Source: Elusimicrobiota bacterium (GTDB lineage Bacteria > Elusimicrobiota > Elusimicrobia > UBA1565 > UBA9628). From it: a stretch of DNA of 64,000 nucleotides. Position numbers and translations under genes: made by a program. Under the pieces are notes generated by a model. The model was given only the letters and a program-made list of their open reading frames with translations. It searched no databases and had not been told where the DNA came from. Location: positions 1 to 64,000 of the forward strand of contig JACQAZ010000047.1 in NCBI GenBank assembly GCA_016194705.1. Direction: 5' to 3'. Numbering within the stretch: the first letter of the stretch is position 1; every line of letters starts with the position of its first letter. Shown here piece by piece: positions 32,295-42,477 of the stretch.

Positions 32295-34546
32295 CTGCGC
32301 CTCAGCCAGACCCGCTCGGCTCTAGCGCCGAGCTTCTCGACCGGCGGGCTCAGCACGGGACTCTGCTCGACGTGCCGCTTGCGCGCTTCGCGCTCCACGG
32401 CCGGCTTGACGTAGGCGAAGAGCTCGCTGGTCGTCACGCGCCCGTTGCCGTCGGCGTCGGCCTCGCCGCGCAGTCCCCTGAGCAGGAAATAGGTCAACAG
32501 CCCGTGCCGGGCGTCGGGATCGTCGGTGCTGATCTGGTCGCCGCCCGCGGCCGCGAGCAAAACGACGTTGTCTCCCAGCTTCGCGGCGGCCGCCGAGGTC
32601 ACGAGCGGCCGCGTCCCTTTGGCGATCACCGAGCGGCCGCCCGAACCCGAGAAGCACGAGTCGAGCGCGACGGTGACGTCGCCGGTCGGCAATTGGGCCA
32701 AGGCGTCGTAAAACCGCTGGAGAGGGAAGGCCTTGGTGTCCGTGTAGGCCGGATCGCCGTCGTAGGGGATCAGGTAGGACAGGCCCGATTTCGGGTCGAG
32801 GGTGCCGTGCCCGGCGAAGTAGACGAAGACTTTGCTCTTGGCCGTGGCCCGGTCCTTGAGCCAGGGGCCCAGGTAGGTCGCCATGTCGGTCAGCGTGGCC
32901 CGCTCGTTCTGGAGGAGGACCACGTTCTTGGGATCGAAGCCCATGGCCTGGGTGAGGTAGGCGTAGACGATCCCCGCGTCGCGCGCGGCGAAGTCGGCCG
33001 CGGGGACGTCTCGGTATTTCTCGATGCCGACGACCACCGCGTACGCTTCCGCATCAAGCGGCGTGCGCGCCGCCGGGGGCGTGTCGACGCTCTCGGCCTC
33101 CGCCTGCGGCTCGGGCGAGGAGTCCTTCGGGGCCGGCGAGCCCTTCATCGCCAGCACCGTGACCGAAGGCGCGCTGCGGCCCAGGACGAGTTTGAGCGGG
33201 TAGGACGCCAACCCGCGCTTGCGCGTGGCTTCCAACAGCGTCAGGCTGACGGGAAGCGTCTCGCCGCTCTTGAAGCGCTTGTTGGCGAAAAACTCGAAGG
33301 GCGCGTTCTTGGAGCGCCCCGGCTCGATGTCCCCCAAGCCGACGGAGGCGTCGCCCGACATGAACAAGTCCTTGCTGCCCAGTTCCAGCGCCGCGGCCAC
33401 GCCCCGCGCCGCGCCCTTTCCCGCGTTCCGGACGCGGACCGTCACCTGCGTCGGTTCGCCGGCCATGACGATCCCGCTGCCGCCCACCGAGATCTCGGCG
33501 ACCTCAAGCTTGGGGGGCTGGTAGGAGCGCAGCGGCAGCTCGACTACGGCGGGCTCGGTGTCGAACCCGTTGGCCTCGTTGATCGCGAGCCTGATGCGCA
33601 GCTTGCCCGCGGCGGCGTCCTCCGAGGCCGACAACGCCACTTCCTTGGAGATCGATTGGCCGGCGGGCAGGTCCCCGACCTCGACTTCGGCAGGGATCTC
33701 GACGCCGGCGGCGTCGTGCGGGTCCAGCGACAGGCGCACGGCGTAGGCCGGACCGGGGCCGGCGTTGCTCACCTTGACCTCGAGCCGGCCCGACGCGCCT
33801 GCCTGCAGAGCATTTGAGCCCGAGGGCTCAGTGAAGGCGACCTCCGCCGAAAGATGCGCGGGAGCAGTCGGCTTGGGGATCACGCGCGCGGCGGCGGCCG
33901 GCCTCGGGACGGCCACGACGCGATTGGCCGGATCATAGGAATAGCGAGGCTTGCCGTTGATGCTGTGGATGAGGACTTTCTCGACGGCCCACGCCTCCGA
34001 CTTGGCGAGAAAGAAGTCGAGATCGACGGCGCCCTTGGGGCCGTCGGCGGTCTCGAAGTCGACGTCTCCGGAGACCTCGTCGGGGGATAGCCGGCGGATC
34101 CTGTCGGCGTGGACGTCGGTCAGCTTGAGCTGGTAGCGGCGGCCGGTCGCGGAATCGTCGATGACGAAGGCGCCTTCGCCGCCCTGGGAATGCTTACTCA
34201 CGTAATCCCGGACTAGGGCGGAAAATTCGTCCTTGAACTCGCGGATCTCCGGCGGATGCCTGGGCCCGGAGTAGACCGGAGGGCGGCTCGGCGGCTCCGG
34301 CGGATTGTAGAACGGGCGCACCGGCCTTCGCAGGGCCTGCTCGTTGTATTGCTGGATCAGCGCCTTCTCCCGCTCGACCTCCCTGTCGTGTCGTTCCCGG
34401 AACTCCCGCCAGCTTTGCTCGCCGAAAAAATGGACGGCGGGCCGCATGCGGTAGACCTGCCTTGTGCCCGGCCTTTCGGGGTCCTGGGCGAGAGATGGCG
34501 GCGCGAGGCTCAGGCAGGCCGCGGCGGCCAGGACGGCGGATCGCAT
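32291..34546 (-). CDS. Secreted caspase-like (C14) protein with CARDB-like repeats, copy 2
   Basis: ATG 34546 gives MRSAVLAAAACLSLAPPSLA-Q, a clean signal peptide (751 aa); the track start at 34603 is a TTG that precedes it. The layout is as for copy 1, with catalytic His580 (FAGHG) and Cys631 (DSCFSG), and EAYAVVVGIEKYR starting the peptidase domain. The two copies are closely similar in the caspase part and diverge in the N-terminal and linker parts, so this is an older tandem duplication. The stop overlaps the ATG of copy 1. Confidence 0.88.
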   Translation of the reverse strand: MRSAVLAAAACLSLAPPSLAQDPERPGTRQVYRMRPAVHFFGEQSWREFRERHDREVEREKALIQQYNEQALRRPVRPFYNPPEPPSRPPVYSGPRHPPEIREFKDEFSALVRDYVSKHSQGGEGAFVIDDSATGRRYQLKLTDVHADRIRRLSPDEVSGDVDFETADGPKGAVDLDFFLAKSEAWAVEKVLIHSINGKPRYSYDPANRVVAVPRPAAAARVIPKPTAPAHLSAEVAFTEPSGSNALQAGASGRLEVKVSNAGPGPAYAVRLSLDPHDAAGVEIPAEVEVGDLPAGQSISKEVALSASEDAAAGKLRIRLAINEANGFDTEPAVVELPLRSYQPPKLEVAEISVGGSGIVMAGEPTQVTVRVRNAGKGAARGVAAALELGSKDLFMSGDASVGLGDIEPGRSKNAPFEFFANKRFKSGETLPVSLTLLEATRKRGLASYPLKLVLGRSAPSVTVLAMKGSPAPKDSSPEPQAEAESVDTPPAARTPLDAEAYAVVVGIEKYRDVPAADFAARDAGIVYAYLTQAMGFDPKNVVLLQNERATLTDMATYLGPWLKDRATAKSKVFVYFAGHGTLDPKSGLSYLIPYDGDPAYTDTKAFPLQRFYDALAQLPTGDVTVALDSCFSGSGGRSVIAKGTRPLVTSAAAAKLGDNVVLLAAAGGDQISTDDPDARHGLLTYFLLRGLRGEADADGNGRVTTSELFAYVKPAVEREARKRHVEQSPVLSPPVEKLGARAERVWLRRR

Positions 34547-34584
34547 CGTATCAAGCGTGGTCACGGGCTCGGTTCCCTGAGGGA

Positions 34585-34613
34585 AGTCTAACAGAAGAAC
34601 CAAGGCGCGGCAA
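34585..34613 (-). promoter_or_regulatory. Promoter of the tandem caspase-like genes
   Basis: Minus strand: TTGCCG (34608-34613), 17 bp, TAGACT (34585-34590). This would give a leader of about 30 nt to ATG 34546, so this pair is leadered. Confidence 0.45.
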
Positions 34614-34641
34614 GCCCTCCTTAGTCACGGGCCATTGGACC

Positions 34642-34671
34642 TAGACAAGGCCTGGGCCCAATGGCTATAAT
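34642..34671 (+). promoter_or_regulatory. Promoter of the GH15-ICMT gene, near-leaderless
   Basis: TAGACA (34642-34647), 18 bp, TATAAT (34666-34671), then 7 nt to ATG 34679. The alternative ATG of the ORF track (34661) would lie upstream of the -10 and is therefore unlikely. Confidence 0.65.
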
Positions 34672-34678
34672 CGACGGG

Positions 34679-36745
34679 ATGGCGCGTCGACCGAGCGCGG
34701 CGTTTTTCCTGTCTCTCGTTCTATGCCTCCCCGCCGCGGCCCTGCGAGGCGCCCCTGACTCTCAGCGGCCCACCCTCGAGACTCTCAACGCCCTCTTCGA
34801 CGGCGCCCGAGCGGCGCGGCCCGCGGCCGCGGTGGCGCCGCGCTCGGACCTCGACTCCTGGCTCGGCCGCGAGCGCGGGATCGCTCTGCAAAGGATGCTG
34901 GCCAACGTCTCCCCGCCCGGGGCCGCGCCCGGCTCGGTCGCGGCTTCTCCGTCGCGTTCGAATCCCGATTACTGGTTCAATTGGAAACGGGACGCGGCGT
35001 TGACCATGAACGAGATCGTCGCGCTCTATCGCGCCGCGACGGCCCCCGCGCAAAAGCAGGCGTGGTTCAAGCTCCTGCGCGACTACGCCGACTTCGCGCG
35101 TCGCGCGCAGACCGCGCCGTCTCAGAGCGGGCTCGGCGAGCCAAAGCACAACATGGACGGCAGCGTCTTCACGGGTCCGTGGGGACGGCCCCAGGACGAC
35201 GGCCCCGCCGAGGAGGCGAGCACCTTGATCGCGTTCGCGCGCTCCTTGCTGGCCGAGGGCCGCAAGGACCTCGCGTTGAAGCTCTACGGCGATTTCGCCT
35301 CCGGCATCAAGGGCGACCTCGAGTACGTCTCCCATCATTGGAGCCAGACGAGCTTCGACGTCTGGGAAGAGGTCAAGGCGCGGCATTTCGACACCGCAGT
35401 GGCCCAGCGCGAGGCCCTGCTCCAGGGCGCCGGCCTCGCCCGCGCGCTGGGCGATCCGCGTGCTGCGGCCTGGTACGAGAGCCAGGCCGGGCTCATCGCC
35501 GCCGAGCTGGGCCGGCACTGGGACGCCTCCAAGGGCTACCTCGTCAGCGCGATCGGACGGGATGGAGGCCTCGACTACAAAGCGAGCGGCCTGGACTCCG
35601 CCGTGATCCTCGCGGCGATCCATCGCGAGCCGGGCGGCGACCCCGCGTTCTCGGTCACCGACCCCAGAATCCTGGCGACCGCCTGGGCCCTGAAGCAGTC
35701 CTTCAGGACGGGATACGCGCTCAACCGGCGCGCCGACGCCCCCGGAGTCGCCATCGGCCGCTATCCCGAGGACCGCTACTTCGGCGGCAATCCCTGGGTC
35801 CTGAGCACCAACGCCTTCGCCGAACTCCATTACAAAGCCGCCTCGGAGTATCTGCGCCGCGGAGCCCTCACGATCGAGTCGGCGAGCCTCGCTTTCTTTC
35901 AAGACATCGTCGCAGATACGCCGTTGAAGGCCCCGACGACGGTCAGAGCGGGGGAGCCTCTTTTCGACCGCGTCGTCGCGGGGCTCAGGGAGGGAGGCGA
36001 TTCCTACCTGCGCGTGGTCCGCGCGCACGCCAACCCCGACGGCTCGCTCTCCGAGCAGATCGACAAGGATTCGGGCTACATGACCTCGGCGCGCGATCTG
36101 ACTTGGAATTACGCGAGCTTCCTCTCCGCGCTGCGCGCGCGACGCGCTGTCGTCGCTGCGTTAAAAACTGCTTCAATCGATGCGATGATGCGCGCGACGA
36201 TGGGTCTATGGGCCGCGTGGCTGTTCTACTGGTGGCTCGCCGGCCGCAGCGTCGAGAAGGCGGAGAAAACCGAGTCATTGCTCTCGCGCGCCCTGCATCT
36301 CGGCATCCTCGCCTGCGCCTTCTTGTTCCTTTTCTCGGACCAGCTCCGCGTCGGATTTATGGGCCGGCGGATCATCCCCGAGGCTCTTTTCATCGAGGCG
36401 GTCGGCCTGGGGCTCACGACGGCGGGTCTGCTCCTCTGCGTCTGGGCGCGCGTCCACCTCGGCCGCTTCTGGAGCGGTGAAGTGCAGCTCAAGGAGGGTC
36501 ACCGCCTCATCGCCAGCGGGCCGTACGCCTTCGTGCGCCACCCGATCTACACGGGCTTCCTGCTGGCGGTCTGCGGCAGCGCCGTGACCTTGGGCGAAGT
36601 CCGCGGCTTGCTCATCCTCGCGGCCACGATCGCGGCCTACGCGAGAAAGATCCGCCTCGAGGAGGAGCTGCTGAACTCCCGGTTCGGCGCGGAATACGAC
36701 CAGTATGAACGTCGGACTTGGGCCTTGCTCCCCTTTGTCCTCTGA
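34679..36745 (+). CDS. GH15 glucoamylase-type domain fused to ICMT-like methyltransferase
   Basis: The 688-aa protein has a signal peptide (to about 24), then a GH15 alpha/alpha-barrel (about 70-490). YWFNWKRDAALTM and HNMDGSVFTGPWGRPQDDGPAEEA line the substrate pocket; the two catalytic glutamates are conserved as Glu230 (VWEEV, acid) and Glu459 (LSEQIDKDSG, base), followed by ARDLTWNYASFL. After about residue 495 come four membrane helices of isoprenylcysteine-carboxyl-methyltransferase (ICMT) type, with the SAM-binding SGPYAFVRHPIYTG motif. GH15 enzymes release glucose from alpha-glucans. The fusion is unusual; a lost stop near 36160-36185 (TTAAAAA) is possible. Confidence 0.85.
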   Translation: MARRPSAAFFLSLVLCLPAAALRGAPDSQRPTLETLNALFDGARAARPAAAVAPRSDLDSWLGRERGIALQRMLANVSPPGAAPGSVAASPSRSNPDYWFNWKRDAALTMNEIVALYRAATAPAQKQAWFKLLRDYADFARRAQTAPSQSGLGEPKHNMDGSVFTGPWGRPQDDGPAEEASTLIAFARSLLAEGRKDLALKLYGDFASGIKGDLEYVSHHWSQTSFDVWEEVKARHFDTAVAQREALLQGAGLARALGDPRAAAWYESQAGLIAAELGRHWDASKGYLVSAIGRDGGLDYKASGLDSAVILAAIHREPGGDPAFSVTDPRILATAWALKQSFRTGYALNRRADAPGVAIGRYPEDRYFGGNPWVLSTNAFAELHYKAASEYLRRGALTIESASLAFFQDIVADTPLKAPTTVRAGEPLFDRVVAGLREGGDSYLRVVRAHANPDGSLSEQIDKDSGYMTSARDLTWNYASFLSALRARRAVVAALKTASIDAMMRATMGLWAAWLFYWWLAGRSVEKAEKTESLLSRALHLGILACAFLFLFSDQLRVGFMGRRIIPEALFIEAVGLGLTTAGLLLCVWARVHLGRFWSGEVQLKEGHRLIASGPYAFVRHPIYTGFLLAVCGSAVTLGEVRGLLILAATIAAYARKIRLEEELLNSRFGAEYDQYERRTWALLPFVL

Positions 36746-36756
36746 CCTCCGTCAGA

Positions 36757-36798
36757 ATTGTCAACTTTTCTGGACATATGGCCGGAAAAGTTGACAAT
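36757..36798. repeat. 14-bp perfect inverted repeat in the 180-bp gap before pilB
   Basis: ATTGTCAACTTTTC (36757-36770) and its exact complement GAAAAGTTGACAAT (36785-36798) flank a 14-nt loop. There is no T-run typical of an intrinsic terminator in plus orientation. It could be an operator, a terminator of the GH15 message, or an element remnant. Confidence 0.6.
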
Positions 36799-36856
36799 CT
36801 CCAGGGAGTTGCTTCCCGGGAGGCTGGAGGCCGGGGAACCTGGAACCGGCCGCGAC

Positions 36857-36885
36857 TTGACAAGAACCGGGAGGGGGGGTAAACT
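36857..36885 (+). promoter_or_regulatory. pilB promoter
   Basis: TTGACA (36857-36862), 17 bp, TAAACT (36880-36885). The start site would be near 36892, giving a ~34-nt leader with GGAAGG/GAGG before ATG 36926. Confidence 0.6.
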
Positions 36886-36925
36886 TCCACCGCGTGGCCC
36901 ATCATATATGGAAGGCTGAGGTCTG

Positions 36926-38731
<1,806 letters not shown>

Positions 38732-38733
38732 GA

Positions 38734-39843
38734 ATGGGCAAGGCAACGGGCGCCAACGGCCAGCCGCCGTCGGGCATCCTCGACCTCAAGACCGCGCTCG
38801 AGCTCTTCGGCCTGGCCGGGGGCCTCAACTCCGCGATGGACCTCGACTTCCTGCTCCAAAAGCTCGGCGCGGCCGCCGAGCAGCTGCTCGACTCCGAGGC
38901 CAGCGCGGTGCTGCTCGTGACCGACGACAAGAAAAGGCTCTTCTTCAAGTCCGCGACCGGGGCCAAGGCCAGCGCCGTCAAGGCGCTGACCGTTCCCATC
39001 GGCTCGGGCATCTGCGGCTGGGTGGCCCAGCAGCGCAAGCCTGAGGTCGTCAACGACACGCGCAAGGACCCGCGCTTCGCCGCCGAGTTCGACAAGGCCT
39101 CGGGCTACGTCACCCGCTCGGTCATCGCGGTGCCGATGGAATTCCGCGGCGAGCTCGTGGGCGTGCTCGAAGTCCTCAACAGGCGCCGCGGCTCCTACAC
39201 CCCGGACGACGTCGCGCTGCTCTCGAGCCTGGCCTCCTTCGCCTCGGCCGCCGTGGCCAACACGAGGACCATCGCGGACCAGAAGAACTTCTTCTCGCAC
39301 ATCATGGAACTCCTGTGCCTGGCCGCCGAGACCACGCGGCCGGGAATGGAGGGCCACTCGATGCGCTCGGCGCGCCTGGCTTGCGCGATCGGGCGAAGCC
39401 TCGATATGGACGACTTCGACTACCGCATGCTCTATTACGCGGGCCTCCTGCACGACGTCGGCTACGTCGCCTTCAACAGCCCGGAGACCCTCGCCGAGAT
39501 GGGGGTGCTCAAGCCCGTCGAGGAGCTGCATCCGACGCTCTCGGTCAAGCTCCTGGAGGGCATCCGGATGATCGACGGGGCCCTGCCGATGATCCTCCAT
39601 CACCACGAGCGCTACGACGGCCAGGGCTTCCCGGACCGGCTCGCCGGCGAGCAGATTCCGCTGGGCGCGCGCGTCTTGAGTCTCGTCGAGGGCGTCGAGG
39701 AACTGCGCATGGTCGGCCTGCGCGGCCACGACCTCTACGCGAAGGCCTTTCAGGAGGTCAAGGACGCGGCGGGCCGAAGCTTCGATCCCAAGGTCGTTGA
39801 GGCCTTCCTCGGCCTCATCAAGGTGCAGACCACCGCATGGTAG
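38734..39843 (+). CDS. GAF plus HD-GYP-like domain protein
   Basis: The 369-aa protein has an N-terminal GAF domain (about 30-180: VPIGSGICGWVAQQRKPEVVNDTRKDPRF) and a C-terminal HD domain with GHSMRSA, LLHDVGYVAF and HHHERYDGQGFPDRLAGEQIPLGARVLSL. The HD-GYP signature is HHxxxDGxGYP; here Tyr is replaced by Phe (GFP). It likely degrades c-di-GMP or a related dinucleotide, with the GAF domain sensing a ligand. It starts 2 nt after pilB and its stop overlaps the kinase start, so it probably tunes pilus assembly (inference). Confidence 0.87.
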   Translation: MGKATGANGQPPSGILDLKTALELFGLAGGLNSAMDLDFLLQKLGAAAEQLLDSEASAVLLVTDDKKRLFFKSATGAKASAVKALTVPIGSGICGWVAQQRKPEVVNDTRKDPRFAAEFDKASGYVTRSVIAVPMEFRGELVGVLEVLNRRRGSYTPDDVALLSSLASFASAAVANTRTIADQKNFFSHIMELLCLAAETTRPGMEGHSMRSARLACAIGRSLDMDDFDYRMLYYAGLLHDVGYVAFNSPETLAEMGVLKPVEELHPTLSVKLLEGIRMIDGALPMILHHHERYDGQGFPDRLAGEQIPLGARVLSLVEGVEELRMVGLRGHDLYAKAFQEVKDAAGRSFDPKVVEAFLGLIKVQTTAW

Positions 39844-41123
39844 CTCCGAGCTTTCCGCTGCAATCCAACGAGCGCCTGCTCAAGGAGTCCGCGGAGCACC
39901 ACTTCGTGCGTCCCGACGTCTCTTTGCTCGGCCGGCTCTGCCATGCCTATCTCACCGACGGCCGTCTGGTCCTCTGCGAGGCGGATTACGACATGATCAA
40001 AATGTCGGAGAAATCGGTCGGGGGGATTCTCCACGAGTTCCCGCTTTCGGCCGTCGAGGCGCTGCGCCCGGGCTCGACGGCCGTCGAGCCGCACATCGAG
40101 TTCGCCGTGCGCGAGCCGGGCAAGGGGGTGGCCAAGCTCGTGCTCTATTTTCGCGACAAGGGCTTTGCCCTGGGCAGGCCCGAGCGGCTCTCCGAGCGCG
40201 ACGAGTGGATCTCCGCCGTCAATTCCTCGCGCGAGAAGCTGGGGCTGCCGGCCCTGCTCCTCGAGACGCTCCCCTCGGTTGCGACGCGCGGGCCGCGCCT
40301 GACGACCGCGCCCGACAAAAGCCGCGCGGGAGTGGTGCTGGCCGACAAGTACGAGATCCGGCGCCACATCGGCAGCGGCGGGATGAGCCTCGTCTACGAG
40401 GGCTGGGATAGGAAGCTAGAGCGGCCCGTCGCGGTCAAGATGATGCGTCCGGACCTGGCCCTCTCGGGCAGCGACAGGTCCGCCTTCCTGCGCGAGGCCA
40501 AGACCTCGGCCGCGCTGCACCACCCTTTCATCGTCGACATCTACGAGATTCTCGAGGAAGACAACGAGATCTACCTGATCTTCGAATTCGTCGACGGGCA
40601 GACCCTGCAGGAACGGCTCGATCAAAAGGGCCCCTTCAAGGCGGGAGACCTCAAGCCCATCCTCAAGTACGTCTGCGACGCCCTGAGCTTCGCGCACTCC
40701 CTGAAGGTCACGCACCGGGACCTCAAGTCGTCCAACATCATGCTGAGCAAGCAGGGCTACGCCAAGGTCATGGACTTCGGCATCGCGCGGCACATCAAGG
40801 ACACGGCCTCGCGCAAGACCAAGCTCGACACCTCCGGAACCTTCCCCTACATGGCCCCCGAGCAGGAGATGGGTAAGTTCGACCTGCGCTCCGACATCTT
40901 CGCGCTCGGCGTGACGGCCTACGAACTCTTGACCGGCGAGCTTCCCTACCGCGGCCCGAATTTCTACCTCCAGAAGGAGAAGAAGGAGCGCCGGCCGCTC
41001 GTCGAGCTCGCCGCCGACGCGCCGGGGGAGCTCGTGGCCGCGGTCGACCGCTGCCTGGAGTTCCAGGCCGACGACCGGTTTCAAAGCGTCGCCGACTTCG
41101 CTCGCGCGATCGGAGAGGCGTGA
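39837..41123 (+). CDS. Hanks-type Ser/Thr protein kinase with N-terminal PH/GRAM-like domain
   Basis: The 428-aa protein has an N-terminal beta-rich domain (about 1-150) resembling GRAM/PH domains, then a kinase domain from about 165: IGSGGMSLVYEG (Gly loop), VAVKMM (Lys), HRDLKSSN (catalytic Asp295), DFG, and APEQE. No membrane segment is present, so it is soluble. It overlaps the HD-GYP gene by 7 bp. Kinases of this type phosphorylate targets on Ser/Thr; the operon suggests pilus or gliding control. Confidence 0.9.
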   Translation: MVAPSFPLQSNERLLKESAEHHFVRPDVSLLGRLCHAYLTDGRLVLCEADYDMIKMSEKSVGGILHEFPLSAVEALRPGSTAVEPHIEFAVREPGKGVAKLVLYFRDKGFALGRPERLSERDEWISAVNSSREKLGLPALLLETLPSVATRGPRLTTAPDKSRAGVVLADKYEIRRHIGSGGMSLVYEGWDRKLERPVAVKMMRPDLALSGSDRSAFLREAKTSAALHHPFIVDIYEILEEDNEIYLIFEFVDGQTLQERLDQKGPFKAGDLKPILKYVCDALSFAHSLKVTHRDLKSSNIMLSKQGYAKVMDFGIARHIKDTASRKTKLDTSGTFPYMAPEQEMGKFDLRSDIFALGVTAYELLTGELPYRGPNFYLQKEKKERRPLVELAADAPGELVAAVDRCLEFQADDRFQSVADFARAIGEA

Positions 41124-41124
41124 T

Positions 41125-42246
41125 ATGCCCGCATTGCTGCTCGCCGGAATCTCGAGCGCGGGCGAGTCCTCGCCCGCCAAGACGACGAGCGGCCCCGCGC
41201 TGGCCGGGATGCCCGAGATCCTCCTCGATGGCCTGGCCAAGTCGCACGGCGGCGCCGTCCTGCGCTCCGAGCCCGACGCCTGCCTCATCAGTTTCGCCTC
41301 GACCGCCGCGGCGCTGACCTGCGCCCTGGCCGCCCAGCGGCGATTTTGCGACTACAACCGCGACAAGGCGGACGACAAACTCGCCCTCGTGCGCCTGGCC
41401 CTCCATTGGTCGGGGTCCAGCAACGGGGGAGCTCCGACGCAGCGCGAGGCCAAGATGCTCTCGCTGATGCTGGACGTCACCCCCCCGGGCCGCGTTTTCG
41501 TCTCTCGCCCGATTTTCACGCAGAGCCACGGCTCCCAGGCCTGCGCTTTCATACCGCTGGGCATCGAGTACTTCAGCGGGCTCGAGGATCCCCTGGATCT
41601 CCTCGAGGCCGTGGCCGTCGCGGGCGCCGTCCATACGTTGGCGCCGGTCTTCACGGGAACCGGTCCCTCCGCCCCGCTGCGCGCGACGATGGCCCCGGAG
41701 GCGGCGGTCGCGCCCGCGCCTTCGGGCCCTCAAGTCCCCGTGTTCGAGGCGCTGCGCTCTCCGCTGGGGCTGGCCGCTGCCGTCGGGGCATCCGTGCCGC
41801 TTTATCTCTTGGGAGCCGGCCTCATGCTCGTCCTATCGCCGCTGGAGCTGCTGGACTATCTCTTCCACACGGCGGGGCACGTCCTCTTCGGCCTCTCGGG
41901 CAGCGAGAACGCGGCCGCGATCGGAGCCCTGGTCCTGCAGGCTGGAGCGCCACTGGCGGTTTTCGCCCATTACTGGCTGCGCTCCAAGGCGCTGCCGGCT
42001 CAGGCCGCGCTGTTCTGGCTGGGCCAGAGCCTGCTGAGCATCGGAGGCCATCTCGGCGCCGCGGGGGGAGTCGAGGTGGAGACCTTCGCCGCCTGCGTCA
42101 AGAACGACGGGATCGCATTGGCCCGCGCGGTCGGGTGGCTTGCGCGCTACAACTCATTGGCGCACCTCACAGCCTTTCTGGGCTGCGCAGCGATGGCCGC
42201 GGCGCTCGCCGAATTCTGGGTCCACCTCAGGCGGGACGCGACTTAA
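41125..42246 (+). CDS. Degenerate class III cyclase-like membrane protein
   Basis: The 373-aa protein has an N-terminal region (about 1-170) with the nucleotide-cyclase fold pattern (AVLRSEPDACLISFASTAAALTCALAAQRRFCDYN). The first metal-binding Asp of class III cyclases is not present (LLLAGISS where catalytic enzymes have a TDI-type motif), while the second (PDAC) is. Four or five membrane helices follow (about 215-365). It is probably non-catalytic or a binding/regulatory subunit. It begins 1 nt after the kinase. Confidence 0.7.
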   Translation: MPALLLAGISSAGESSPAKTTSGPALAGMPEILLDGLAKSHGGAVLRSEPDACLISFASTAAALTCALAAQRRFCDYNRDKADDKLALVRLALHWSGSSNGGAPTQREAKMLSLMLDVTPPGRVFVSRPIFTQSHGSQACAFIPLGIEYFSGLEDPLDLLEAVAVAGAVHTLAPVFTGTGPSAPLRATMAPEAAVAPAPSGPQVPVFEALRSPLGLAAAVGASVPLYLLGAGLMLVLSPLELLDYLFHTAGHVLFGLSGSENAAAIGALVLQAGAPLAVFAHYWLRSKALPAQAALFWLGQSLLSIGGHLGAAGGVEVETFAACVKNDGIALARAVGWLARYNSLAHLTAFLGCAAMAAALAEFWVHLRRDAT

Positions 42247-42383
42247 GGCCAAACGCGCCGGTACCTGATCTCGGGGAGGTGATGCCTGGGCCTTGAGAGC
42301 GGCGCGAGCTCGAGCGGCTTGAGGTCTCGCCCGCGCGGCGGCTTGCGCATGCGCCTGGGCTTGACGGCGTTTTTCTTCCTCAT
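42243..42383 (-). CDS. Small basic protein (46 aa)
   Basis: MRKKNAVKPRRMRKPPRG... is a 46-aa Arg/Lys/Pro-rich ORF ending in RYRRVWP. It is supported by a near-consensus promoter 6 nt before its ATG and a convergent TTAA interlocked stop with the cyclase-like gene. No family is recognised. A nucleic-acid- or ribosome-binding role would fit its charge, but is not shown. Confidence 0.6.
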   Translation of the reverse strand: MRKKNAVKPRRMRKPPRGRDLKPLELAPLSRPRHHLPEIRYRRVWP

Positions 42384-42389
42384 AATCGC

Positions 42390-42418
42390 AGTGTAGCCCC
42401 GGCCCCTTGCGCTGTCAA
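42390..42418 (-). promoter_or_regulatory. Promoter of the small basic protein, near-leaderless
   Basis: Minus strand: TTGACA (42413-42418), 17 bp, TACACT (42390-42395), 6 nt, ATG 42383. Confidence 0.65.
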
Positions 42419-42443
42419 GGGGGAAACGATGGTTGTCAAGGGT

Positions 42444-42472
42444 TTGAAGATCGCGGGGCAATATCGTTTAAT
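42444..42472 (+). promoter_or_regulatory. Promoter of the TauE/SafE gene, near-leaderless
   Basis: TTGAAG (42444-42449), 17 bp, TTTAAT (42467-42472), 5 nt, ATG 42478. It is divergent from the small basic protein's promoter. Confidence 0.6.
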
Positions 42473-42477
42473 CAGGC

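Noticed and set aside
30129-32414. 761-aa plus-strand ORF opposite the caspase-like genes
   Set aside because: Shadow frame of a GC-rich gene: no recognisable motif, and the minus-strand protein has catalytic residues and a signal peptide.
36757-36798. Inverted repeat as an insertion-sequence end pair
   Set aside because: The arms are only 14 nt apart, no transposase gene lies near and no target-site duplication can be seen.
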